From NCBI GenBank assembly GCA_016869675.1, contig VGDP01000008.1:69147-109545 (forward strand): a stretch of DNA of 40,399 nt, in the 5' to 3' direction. This stretch comes from Alphaproteobacteria bacterium. GTDB taxonomy: Bacteria > Pseudomonadota > Alphaproteobacteria > SP197. This document shows, piece by piece, positions 33,639-40,214 of the stretch (positions are counted from its first letter, which is position 1; every line of letters starts with the position of its first letter). The notes below the pieces were generated by a model. The model was not told the DNA's origin and made no database searches. It worked only from the letters and a program-made list of their open reading frames with translations. A program made the position numbers and the translations under genes.

Positions 33639-34142
33639 ATGGCGCACCGCTGGTACGTGGTGCGCAGTCACGCCCAGGCCGAGGTGCGCGCCGCCGGCCA
33701 CCTGACACGCCAGGGGTTCGCGGTGTGGCTTCCGCTGCAGTGCCGGCGCATCCGCCACGCGCGCCGCGCGGTGGCGGCCCTGCGCCCGCTGTTCCCGGGT
33801 TATCTGTTCGTTCGCCTGGATCTGGCGGGCGAACCGTGGCGCTCGGTGTTGTCCACCGTTGGTGTCGCGGCCGTCATCGGCGCCGAGGGCCGGCCCGCGC
33901 CGGTGCCCGAGTCCGTGTTCGCCGAGCTGCGTGCTCGCGCCGATGCCACGGGCGTCGTCGACCTGGGGCCGGCGCACCCGTTGCGCCGGGGCGACAGGGT
34001 GCGCTTCGCTTCGGGCGCGCTCAAGGACGTGGAAGCCATCCTGGACGCCGCGACCGATGCCGACCGGGTGGCCGTGCTGCTGCGCCTGCTGGGGCGCGAG
34101 GTGCGGCTGACCGTGCGCGCCGCCGACCTGGAACCGGCCTGA
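33639..34142 (+). CDS. NusG/RfaH-family transcription elongation factor
   Basis: A 167-residue NusG paralogue. The NGN domain reads RWYVVRSHAQAEVRAAGHLTRQG, LPLQCRRIRHARRAVAALRPLFPGYLFVRLD and WRSVLSTVGVAAVIG, with the RPLFPGYLFVRLD strand diagnostic of RfaH-like proteins. A KOW domain follows (LRRGDRVRFASGALKDVEAIL to DRVAVLLRLLGREVRLTV). Housekeeping NusG lies beside secE or rplK, whereas this copy sits in a glycan locus directly after kdsD, the usual setting for RfaH or UpxY-type factors. Those bind RNA polymerase at ops-like DNA in leaders and suppress termination through long operons. It may act on the ops-like site at 35804 or elsewhere. It converges on pyrE with three bases between the stops. 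Confidence 0.9.
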   Translation: MAHRWYVVRSHAQAEVRAAGHLTRQGFAVWLPLQCRRIRHARRAVAALRPLFPGYLFVRLDLAGEPWRSVLSTVGVAAVIGAEGRPAPVPESVFAELRARADATGVVDLGPAHPLRRGDRVRFASGALKDVEAILDAATDADRVAVLLRLLGREVRLTVRAADLEPA

Positions 34143-34145
34143 GCC

Positions 34146-34697
34146 TCAGACGCCGAAATCGGCGCGGGTGAACAGGGCTTCCAGCGCGACGCCGTGACGC
34201 GCGAGTGTTCCGGTCGCGCCGGCCTGGCGGTCGACCACCGTGATGATGCGCTCGACCAGGCAGCCGGCCTCGCGCACGGCGTCCAGCGCCTTGATGACCG
34301 ATTCGCCGGAGGTCATGACGTCCTCAAGCAGGACGACCTTGCCTGTCTTGGGCAAGTTGCCCTCGATCAACTTGCCCGTGCCGTGCTCCTTCGCCTTCTT
34401 GCGCACGTAGAACCCGGCGACCGGTTGGCCACGGCGGAACCCGGCCTGAATGGTGGCGGCGACCAAGGCGATCGCTCCCGTCTCCAGACCACCGATCGCC
34501 TGGGTGTTGGAGCCGGCGAGTCGGTCCATCATCAGTTCGCCGATCAGCGTGGCGCCTTCGGCGTCGAGCGAGACCACGCGCATATCCAGGTAGAACGAGC
34601 TGGTCGCGCCCGAGGCGAGGCGGATGCCATCGCCCTTGATCAGCGCCTTGGCGGCGATGATGGCACGCAGGCGGTCGCGGATGGCCGGGTTCGTCAT
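34146..34697 (-). CDS. pyrE: Orotate phosphoribosyltransferase
   Basis: A 183-residue enzyme that joins orotate with PRPP to make OMP in pyrimidine synthesis. The N-terminus MTNPAIRDRLRAIIAAKAL, then IRLASGATSSFYLDMR, is typical. Further motifs are AIGGLETGAIALVAATI, FYVRKKAKEHGTGKLIEG (the flexible catalytic loop) and the PRPP-binding VVLLEDVMTSGESVIKALDAV. The ATG at 34697 is preferred because it gives the normal N-terminus; an ATG at 34709 would add VRAM-like residues. It is monocistronic or shares a transcript with the EamA gene upstream, 31 bases away. It is a housekeeping gene standing inside the glycan locus. Confidence 0.95.
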   Translation of the reverse strand: MTNPAIRDRLRAIIAAKALIKGDGIRLASGATSSFYLDMRVVSLDAEGATLIGELMMDRLAGSNTQAIGGLETGAIALVAATIQAGFRRGQPVAGFYVRKKAKEHGTGKLIEGNLPKTGKVVLLEDVMTSGESVIKALDAVREAGCLVERIITVVDRQAGATGTLARHGVALEALFTRADFGV

Positions 34698-34728
34698 GGC
34701 GCGCACCATAGAGTTCGCTGCCGCGGGG

Positions 34729-35619
34729 TCAAGCGCGCTTCGGCAGCACCACCAAAGCGACGCCGGTGGCAGCGCACGCCATGCCGGCCAGCGCCGTCGG
34801 CGCCAAGCCCTCGCCCAGGATGGCCCACGCGAACAGCGCCGTCGTCGGCGGCACCAAGAAGAACAGGCTGGCGACGAGGGTCATGGCGCCGCGCCGGATC
34901 ATCACGGCCAGCAGCGTGATCGAGACCAGCGAGATGACGACGCTGACATAGACCAGCGCGCCGATCACCTCGGCGGTCCAGGCGATGCGCCCGTCTTCGA
35001 GGATCGCGGCCAGCGGAGCGGTCGTCGCGGCGCCGACGGCGAACTGGATGACGCCGCCGGTGCGCGGGTCCATGCGCGGGCAATGGCGCTTCTGGTACAG
35101 CGTGCCGATCGTGATGCCGAGCAGGCTGACGAACGACCAGGCCATGCCCGCGGGCGTGCCCAGGCCCAGCGCCAGCTTGTTGGCGACGACCAGCACGACA
35201 CCCAGCGCGCCCAGGGCGAAGCCGGCGGCCTGGCGGCGGCTGACCCGTTCGCCCAACAGCGGCCCGGCGACCAGGGCGGTCAGCACCGGGTACGTGCACA
35301 CGATAATGGCGTTGACCGCGGCGCCGACGCCGGCACCCATCGATACCCAGGCGGCGCCGAAATAGACCGTCTGCATGAAGAAGCCAGCGACGGCGATGTG
35401 CAGGGCCTCGGCGCGGCTCGCTGGCCAGGGTGCCCAGCTGAGCGCGACCACGACGGCCATCAGCGCCGTGACGATGGCGTAGCGCAGGCCCAGCAGCGTC
35501 AGCGGGTCGGCGTCGGCCAGGCCGAGCTTGGCCGCGACGAAACCCGACGACCACAGCACGACGAAGCTGGCCGGCAGGCCGATCGTCGTGACCAGCCGCT
35601 GGGGCTGCGCAGGGTCCAA
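34729..35619 (-). CDS. EamA/DMT-family transporter
   Basis: A 296-residue member of the drug/metabolite transporter superfamily with ten helices arranged as two EamA repeats. Repeat one runs from LPASFVVLWSSGFVAAKLG through GLRYAIVTALMAVVVAL, FYFGAAW-like helices and VCTYPVLTALVAGPLLGE. Repeat two ends with LFFLVPPTTALFAWAILGEGLAPTALAGMAC. The start is uncertain. The frame stays open to 35766, but the extra residues are unlike the family and run through the operator region. TTG 35619 with GGAG about eight bases upstream gives the normal length. It may export amino acids or metabolites. It is divergent from the winged-helix gene across 228 bases that hold the tandem operators. Confidence 0.83.
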   Translation of the reverse strand: MDPAQPQRLVTTIGLPASFVVLWSSGFVAAKLGLADADPLTLLGLRYAIVTALMAVVVALSWAPWPASRAEALHIAVAGFFMQTVYFGAAWVSMGAGVGAAVNAIIVCTYPVLTALVAGPLLGERVSRRQAAGFALGALGVVLVVANKLALGLGTPAGMAWSFVSLLGITIGTLYQKRHCPRMDPRTGGVIQFAVGAATTAPLAAILEDGRIAWTAEVIGALVYVSVVISLVSITLLAVMIRRGAMTLVASLFFLVPPTTALFAWAILGEGLAPTALAGMACAATGVALVVLPKRA

Positions 35620-35713
35620 GGCGGGGCTCCGTGGCAAACGCCGGCTTGAAGCCCCTCGGACTTGGCTTGTCAAGCGTGGGCACGGCGGTCCGGCCGCATC
35701 GGCACCCAACTTA

Positions 35714-35732
35714 ATGTTCAGATTACGAACAT
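35714..35732. promoter_or_regulatory. Palindromic operator copy 1
   Basis: ATGTTC, seven bases, GAACAT. It is identical in both arms to the copy at 35748. It lies between the divergent EamA and winged-helix genes, upstream of the predicted -35 element of the latter. A homodimeric winged-helix protein would recognise such a 19-base dyad. Confidence 0.65.
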
Positions 35733-35737
35733 ATCTG

Positions 35738-35766
35738 TTGAACTCGCATGTTCGTTCTGTGAACAT
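35738..35766 (+). promoter_or_regulatory. Possible promoter of the winged-helix regulator gene
   Basis: TTGAAC (35738-35743), a 17-base spacer, then GAACAT (35761-35766), a poor -10 match that lies in the right arm of operator copy 2. If real, a protein on copy 2 would occlude the -10 region, giving autorepression. The -35 is good and the -10 weak, so the call is tentative. Confidence 0.3.
35748..35766. promoter_or_regulatory. Palindromic operator copy 2
   Basis: ATGTTC, seven bases, GAACAT, with the same arms and spacer length as copy 1. The centres are 34 bases apart, a little over three helical turns, so two dimers could bind on nearly the same face. Both copies stand in a locally AT-rich patch of a GC-rich genome. 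Confidence 0.65.
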
Positions 35767-35803
35767 GAGGCGTTCAGGGCGGAGGGACCGGTTTCACCCG
35801 CCC

Positions 35804-35814
35804 TGCGGTAGCGA
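35804..35814 (+). promoter_or_regulatory. ops-like element in the leader of the winged-helix gene
   Basis: TGCGGTAGCGA resembles the RfaH recruitment element (GGCGGTAGnnTG) in its GCGGTAG core. It sits 33 bases before the ATG at 35848, between the operators and the gene, where an RfaH target would be expected. The core also appears by chance elsewhere in this GC-rich window, so the evidence is mainly position. Confidence 0.35.
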
Positions 35815-35847
35815 AGGCGGCGCCCGCGTATCCCCATCCCCCGATCC

Positions 35848-36459
35848 ATGACCGACAGTTCCGCCCCGGCCTCCCGTCGCGCGCTCGAGGACGACGCCCG
35901 CGTGCGCGAGATCCTGGAGCGCATCGAGCAGTCCGAGACCATCAACCAGCGCCGGCTGGCCGCCGACCTGGGGGTCGCGCTCGGGCTGGTCAACGCCTAC
36001 GTCAACCGCTGCGTCACCAAGGGCTGGGTCAAGGTCCAGCAGGTGCCAGCCCGGCGCTACCGCTACTACCTGACGCCCAAGGGCTTCGCCGAGAAGAGCC
36101 GGCTGACGCTGCAGTTCCTCAACGACTCCTTCGTCGCGCTGCGACGGGCGCGCGCCAGCTTCGAGCGCCTCTACGACGGCCTGGAGGCCCAAGGCGCGCG
36201 CCGCGTCGCGCTGGCCGGTGACGACGACCTGGTCGATATCGCCATGCTGGCCGCGCGTGGCCGCGCGGTCGAGATCGTGGGTGCGTGGAACCCGCTCGAC
36301 GGTCCGACACCCGCATGGGACGCCGCGCGGGTCCAGACGTGGATCGTCGCCTCGGCGCGCCGCGCGGTCCCGGTGCGCGAGGCGCTGGTCGCGCGTCTGG
36401 GGGAGGTCGCCGTCGCCGCGCCGGACGTGTTGCCCATGGGCCGCAAGGGCGGGCGCTGA
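35848..36459 (+). CDS. Winged-helix transcriptional regulator with C-terminal sensor-like domain
   Basis: A 203-residue protein. Residues 15-85 form a MarR/LRP-like winged helix: DDARVREILERIEQSETINQ, RRLAADLGVALGLVNAYVNRC (helix-turn-helix) and WVKVQQVPARRYRYYLTPKG (wing). A helical linker follows (SRLTLQFLNDSFVALRRARAS). Residues 115-203 look like an alpha/beta Rossmann-type fold (ARRVALAGDDDLVDIAMLAARG, AVEIVGAWNPLDG), which could bind a nucleotide or sugar nucleotide. The N-terminal part resembles the EPS-associated MarR regulators often found beside polysaccharide operons. The gene begins an EPS gene run (asnB fragment four bases downstream) and is preceded by two identical palindromes, its probable binding sites. 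The ATG at 35848 is the first in the frame. The ligand and targets are unknown. Confidence 0.8.
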   Translation: MTDSSAPASRRALEDDARVREILERIEQSETINQRRLAADLGVALGLVNAYVNRCVTKGWVKVQQVPARRYRYYLTPKGFAEKSRLTLQFLNDSFVALRRARASFERLYDGLEAQGARRVALAGDDDLVDIAMLAARGRAVEIVGAWNPLDGPTPAWDAARVQTWIVASARRAVPVREALVARLGEVAVAAPDVLPMGRKGGR

Positions 36460-36463
36460 AGCC

Positions 36464-36711
36464 ATGTGCGGCATCGCCGGCATGATCGGGCCCCAGCCGC
36501 CGGACTCCGCGCGCATCAGGCGCACGCTCGCGGCGCTTGGCCACCGCGGGCCGGACGGCCAGTGCAGCCTTGTCACGCGCCTCGCCAACGGTCAGACGGT
36601 GGTGCAGCTGCACACGCGGCTCGCCATCCGCGATCTGGACCCGCGCGCCGGCCAGCCGTTCGCCCACGACGGCTGCGTGCTGGTGCACAACGGCGAGGTC
36701 TACAACGACCG
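36464..36711 (+). pseudogene. Asparagine synthase (glutamine-hydrolysing), N-terminal fragment
   Basis: The first 82 residues are those of an asparagine synthase of the AsnB/WbpS type found in glycan loci. MCGIAGMIG begins with the catalytic Cys2 of a class II glutamine amidotransferase, and GHRGPDGQ, TRLAIRDLDPRAGQPF and LVHNGEVYN follow. After YN the frame runs directly into aminotransferase sequence. The rest of the glutaminase domain and the entire synthetase domain, about 500 residues, are missing. The ATG lies four bases after the regulator's stop, so the intact ancestor would have been the second gene of that operon. The junction lies in bases (GTCTACAACGACCGC) similar in both parent genes (TACAAC-ACCGC), which suggests recombination at microhomology, or an assembly join. 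Confidence 0.85.
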
Positions 36712-36905
36712 CATGAACGAGGTGACGGCCGCGGTCGGCCTGGCCCAGCTGGCCAAGCTCGACCGCGTCCAGGCGGCGCGCGCGGCGAACTTCGCGGCGC
36801 TGCGCGACGCCCTCGCACCGATCGACGGGGTGACCGTGTTCCAGCCTGTCCAGGGCCGGGCCCTCTCGTCGCACTATTGCCTGAACGCCGTGCTGCCGCG
36901 CGACG
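36712..36905 (+). pseudogene. DegT/DnrJ/EryC1 aminotransferase, internal fragment
   Basis: In frame with the asnB fragment, about 65 residues match the middle to C-terminal part of a PLP-dependent sugar aminotransferase. RMNEVTAAVGLAQLAKLDRV is the helix after the catalytic Lys loop. QAARAANFAALRDALAPIDG and SSHYCLNAVLPRDG follow. The N-terminal PLP domain and the C-terminal end are absent. After LPRDGR the frame enters sequence that is the reverse complement of a membrane-protein gene and encodes no recognisable protein until a stop at 37189. It cannot be functional. A different DegT gene is cut by the right window edge at 40215. Confidence 0.75.
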
Positions 36906-37520
36906 GCCGCCACCACCGGGGCCGCGGCGGCCATGGCGAAGGGGAGGAACTGCGCGAGCGAACGGGCGAGCAAGCAAGGCCGCCCCGCACAGCAGGCCGG
37001 AGACCGCCGCGTACGCTGTGCGAGCGCTCTCCACATATCGGGCGGCGGCGAGGGTCATGGCTGCGAACAGGAACAGGAAGATCGTTTCGGTCAGCAGGGC
37101 GGCGGAATGAACGATCAGGTTCGGCCATGTCGCGGCGAAGGCGCCGGCGAGGAGGCCGACGCGCGGTCCCAACATCGCGCCGAGCTTGAAGACGAGAACG
37201 CAGGTGCCCGGGTCCAATACGCTCTGGATCGCGATGGCGGCAAGCGGCGTGTCGCCGAACACCTCGCGCACGGCGGCAAGGAACGCGAAGTAAAGCGGCA
37301 TGCGCTCGCGCCCCGGCGCGCCGTCGGGCGGGGGGTCGAGCCGGCCGTGCTCCAGAAGGAACGCGGCGCCGTCCCAGTACAGGCGCGCGTCCTCGATGAA
37401 GAAATGCGCGGGATCGCCCGACAGCGTGAGGATGTTGGCGAGGCGCAGGGCCAGCGCCGCGAAGAAGACGGCCGCCATGGCGCGCACCGGAACATCGGCT
37501 GGGTCGACGGCCATGCTCAT
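36906..37520 (-). pseudogene. GT39-like membrane glycosyltransferase, 5' fragment with frameshift
   Basis: About 200 N-terminal residues of a paralogue of the 28925-30307 gene. They include MAAVFFAALALRLANILTL, a first periplasmic loop with DARLYWDGAAFLLEHG, ERMPLYFAFLAAVREVFG, QSVLDPGTCVLVFKLGAML and TWPNLIVHSAALLTE. Near 36957-36963 the frame shifts: LLCGAALLAR continues as SLAQFLPFAMAAAAPVVAAVA one frame over, which a four-base insertion (CTCG) would explain. The gene then stops abruptly at the DegT fragment and lacks roughly half its length. The ATG at 37520 overlaps the GT4 stop as ATGA, so the intact ancestor was the last gene of the minus-strand operon that runs from the right edge. 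Confidence 0.8.
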
Positions 37521-38713
37521 TCCGGCCGCGCCGCGCCGCGCCAGAGGTCCAGGAGATCGCGCGCGCGGCCAATGCCGTCGCACAGCGCGGCCACGCGTGC
37601 GCGCGCCGCGCCGCCCATCCGCCGCACGCGGTCGCGATCTTCGGCCAGACGCGCGATGTCGCCGGCGAGCGCCACCGCATCGAACGGGGATTGGAGAACG
37701 CCCGTGACCCCCGTTTCGACGAAGGTCGCATCGGTGCCGACCGACAGCACGGGCAGGCCCATGGCCATGGCCTCCAGGATGTCGCGGCCCCACGGGTTGT
37801 CCTCGCGCGTGGGCTTGGCGAGGGCGTCGCACGCGGCCAGCACGCGCTCGGGCTCCGTCACATGGCCGAGAAAGCGGAAGTGCGCGGCCAGTCCCCGCGC
37901 CTGGGCCGCGTCGGCCAGCGTGCCGCCCCGCCGCCCGATCTCGCCCAACCGCCCCGGCAGCGACCGCGAGAGGGTCATGCGCCCCGCCATGACGAACAGC
38001 ACGTCGTGCCGGTCCATGCGTTCGAGTTCATCCGCCACGTCCAGCAGACGGTCGAGGCCGCGCGTCCAGGAATACGCGCTCACGCAGGCGATCTTGAACC
38101 GCGCATCGGCGGCCAACTCCGGCAAGGGCGCCGGGTCGGGCGGAGTCACGATGTTGTGGATGACGGCCCCGGCCCGCGGGCGCCCGCCGTGGCGGCGAAA
38201 CGTCGCCTCCTCGTTCGCCGTGATGAAGGCGAAGGCATCGATGTCGCGGGACAGCGCGCGCGCTTGCCAACGGGCGAAGAGGCTCGGCCACAGATTGGTG
38301 CGCACATGCAGGGTGAAGGGCGCTCGCGTCCGTCGGCGCAGCCACGCCGCGAGGCCGAACAGGGCCTCGTGATTGAAATGGACGCGGTCGAATCGCGCAT
38401 TGACCTCGCGCGCCAGGCGATGGCGAAAAGTCCGGGAACGGGCGTGCCGCCGCGCATAGCCGGAGAGGGAGAGAAGGGAGAGAAGATTGCGCGAGAAGCG
38501 CGGAAGCGCGCTCCAATGCGCCATCGCCGGTTCCACGCGGCAGGGAATCCCGAGCGCGGTGTAGCGCGCGACGACGGGGCCGTCCTTTCGGCACCACACC
38601 TCCACCGCCGCTTGGGTCTTGTCCATGTGCCGCACGGATTCGTAGAGGCTGCGTGACGACCCGCCGAAGCCGCCCTCGATATCGAGGCAGAGCACGCGGA
38701 GCGGCGCCGTCAT
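37517..38713 (-). CDS. Glycosyltransferase family 4 protein
   Basis: A 398-residue GT-B glycosyltransferase, cytoplasmic or membrane-associated, adding a sugar to the lipid-linked glycan. The N-terminal domain starts LRVLCLDIEGGFGGSSRSLYE, the acceptor-side glycine loop. The C-terminal domain has FKIACVSAYSWTRGLDRLLDVADELE, VLFVMAGRMTLS, FRFLGHVTEPERVLAACDAL, and the EX7E-like donor region PTREDNPWGRDILEAMAMGLPVLSVGTD, with Glu residues at the expected spacing. The ATG at 38713 overlaps the WbqC stop as ATGA, and its stop overlaps the truncated GT39-like gene. G+C is very high here. The donor and linkage cannot be told from sequence. Confidence 0.88.
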   Translation of the reverse strand: MTAPLRVLCLDIEGGFGGSSRSLYESVRHMDKTQAAVEVWCRKDGPVVARYTALGIPCRVEPAMAHWSALPRFSRNLLSLLSLSGYARRHARSRTFRHRLAREVNARFDRVHFNHEALFGLAAWLRRRTRAPFTLHVRTNLWPSLFARWQARALSRDIDAFAFITANEEATFRRHGGRPRAGAVIHNIVTPPDPAPLPELAADARFKIACVSAYSWTRGLDRLLDVADELERMDRHDVLFVMAGRMTLSRSLPGRLGEIGRRGGTLADAAQARGLAAHFRFLGHVTEPERVLAACDALAKPTREDNPWGRDILEAMAMGLPVLSVGTDATFVETGVTGVLQSPFDAVALAGDIARLAEDRDRVRRMGGAARARVAALCDGIGRARDLLDLWRGAARPE

Positions 38714-39405
38714 GGTTTCGGATGAACGAGGGCCGCCGTCGCGTCCCATCCGATGCGGAAGGCTGCGTCGAGGACCGACAGGCCGGGAAGGAATGTCGCG
38801 CGCCCCTGGTCGTAGGGGGCGGCCGCGAAGTCGCTGCGCGCCAGCGCGATGCCGGCGTCCGCGAAGGCGGTTGGATCCTGATAGCTCTCTCCGCCGCGCC
38901 CCGCGAGATAGGTGCCGCCCGGGGCTACGGACTCGACGATGCGCACGAGCCGCGTGGTTGCCTCCGCGTCACCCACATCGAGCGCGGAGGACGCGAGAAA
39001 GCGCGGCGCCACGCCGAGGCGTGCCGCCGCCGCCTCGATCAAATGGCGGTTGATCGCGGCAAAACCGCCGTCCGGCGCCGCGTCATAGGCGTCCGCAAGC
39101 CATTCGCGGACCGTGCGGTAGTGCGCCGCGTCGCGGTAAAAGGTGGCGATGGTATCCAGGTGCGCGCCGCGCCAATCGGGGCGGCTCGGCAGGATCTCGT
39201 CGATCCTTTTGCCCAGGGACACGCGGACCGGCACGGTCAGCCAGCGCGTCTCGCCCCCGCCGTCGATCTGCACGCGGTTGGTGTAGCCGCCCTTCGTGAA
39301 CTGCACGTCGTCGAGGAACACGAAGATGTCCGCGCGCGCCATCTTGGCGAAATATCCCAGCCACGGCAGGTAGTTCGGCTGGTGAATGGCGACGACGGTG
39401 CTCAC
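38710..39405 (-). CDS. WbqC-family protein
   Basis: A 231-residue WbqC-like protein. The family opening is clear: VVAIHQPNYLPWLGYFAKMARADIFVFLDDVQF, then FTKGGYTNRVQI and WLTVPVR. YLAGRGGESYQDPTAF and a C-terminal PGLSVLDAAFRIG are also typical. WbqC proteins occur in O-antigen and capsule loci next to DegT aminotransferases and formyl- or acyltransferases, and are thought to help modify amino sugars; the biochemical activity is not settled. The ATG at 39405 overlaps the stop of the formyltransferase as ATGA. The family assignment is secure from the N-terminal motif, while the function is not. Confidence 0.9.
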   Translation of the reverse strand: MSTVVAIHQPNYLPWLGYFAKMARADIFVFLDDVQFTKGGYTNRVQIDGGGETRWLTVPVRVSLGKRIDEILPSRPDWRGAHLDTIATFYRDAAHYRTVREWLADAYDAAPDGGFAAINRHLIEAAAARLGVAPRFLASSALDVGDAEATTRLVRIVESVAPGGTYLAGRGGESYQDPTAFADAGIALARSDFAAAPYDQGRATFLPGLSVLDAAFRIGWDATAALVHPKP

Positions 39406-40196
39406 GCTAAATCATGAAGCACGAGGTAGACACATGTCCCATCTGAAGTCGTGTATGCCATTGATCCAGGGACCGGTGCATCGGTGACGCGCTCGATCGC
39501 TCTGTCGACACCATCGACCTCGACCATCGCAGGTGGCCATGGCGGGCAGAGCGCACGCACAAGGTCCTTCACTTGTCGCCGCGTGAGGCCCTGGCGAAGT
39601 CGCCCATCAGACTTGCGCCGCGAGGGCCAGGGCGGGCTGACGTGGGGATCGATTGTCCGTACTGGCCGGCGTTCAAGCATGGCGTGCCACGCCCGGGGGA
39701 ACAGAGATTGGCCACCCTCGATCATCCGCTGGCGTACCGTCCACGCCGTATCCGAGAGGCCGATGGCAATGCGGCCTTCCGCCCAGATCGGACCCGCGTC
39801 CACGGCCTCGGACATGGCATGCCAAGTCAGTCCCAGCCAGTCCTCGCCATTCACGATCGCCCACTGCAAGACATTGGGGCCTCGATACTTGGGAAGAATT
39901 CCACCATGGAAGTTGGCGGTTCCCCTTGGATAACGCGCCAAGTCGCTGGCGTGGATAATCTGCGAATAAAGCCAAGATACCGCGACATCCGCGGGCGGTA
40001 CGTAGCCCTGCAAGGGTGCTCCTCGGCGATGGACCACGATAGGAACTCGGTTTGCCCGCGCTCGAACAGCGTGGACCTTCGCTGCATCAACTCGGTTCTC
40101 GGGAATGAAGATGGCCGTTAGCGTCGCATCGAGATCGGCCGCATCGAAGAGGTCGAGTCCAGAAGGGTCGGTCGTATAGAGATGCACCCGATGCAT
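39402..40196 (-). CDS. Formyltransferase family protein (putative sugar N-formyltransferase)
   Basis: A 264-residue enzyme with the formyltransferase fold that uses 10-formyl-THF. The catalytic triad is visible as Asn95 and His97 in TANFHGGILPKYRGPN and Asp133 in EAVDAGPIWAEG. DVAVSWLYSQII and LGLTWHAM complete the domain. Beside a DegT aminotransferase and WbqC, the likely substrate is an amino sugar nucleotide, giving an N-formyl sugar. A methionyl-tRNA formyltransferase role is unlikely because the def-fmt context is absent and the length is short. G+C is much lower than in neighbours: five 60-base lines counted by eye averaged about 57-58%, against over 70% nearby. That suggests recent transfer. 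ATG 40196 lies 18 bases after the DegT stop. Confidence 0.85.
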   Translation of the reverse strand: MHRVHLYTTDPSGLDLFDAADLDATLTAIFIPENRVDAAKVHAVRARANRVPIVVHRRGAPLQGYVPPADVAVSWLYSQIIHASDLARYPRGTANFHGGILPKYRGPNVLQWAIVNGEDWLGLTWHAMSEAVDAGPIWAEGRIAIGLSDTAWTVRQRMIEGGQSLFPRAWHAMLERRPVRTIDPHVSPPWPSRRKSDGRLRQGLTRRQVKDLVRALCPPWPPAMVEVDGVDRAIERVTDAPVPGSMAYTTSDGTCVYLVLHDLA

Positions 40197-40214
40197 CGGG
40201 TTAAGAAAGTTGCG

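Noticed and set aside
35714-35766. LexA (SOS) box
   Set aside because: Alphaproteobacterial LexA recognises direct repeats GTTC-N7-GTTC. The repeats here are inverted (GTTC-N7-GAAC) and the neighbouring genes are not DNA-repair genes.
34729-35766. EamA gene starting at the ATG at 35766
   Set aside because: The extra N-terminal residues are not transporter-like, and this start would place both operator palindromes inside coding sequence; TTG 35619 gives the usual family length.
36711-37189. A novel chimeric protein formed by the asnB-degT frame continuing to the stop at 37189
   Set aside because: After LPRDG the frame is antisense to a recognisable membrane-protein gene and yields only low-complexity Arg/Gly-rich sequence, so it is not a coherent new protein.
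36464-37520. Insertion sequence or phage integration as the cause of the rearrangement
   Set aside because: No transposase, integrase, terminal inverted repeats or target duplication is visible at either join.
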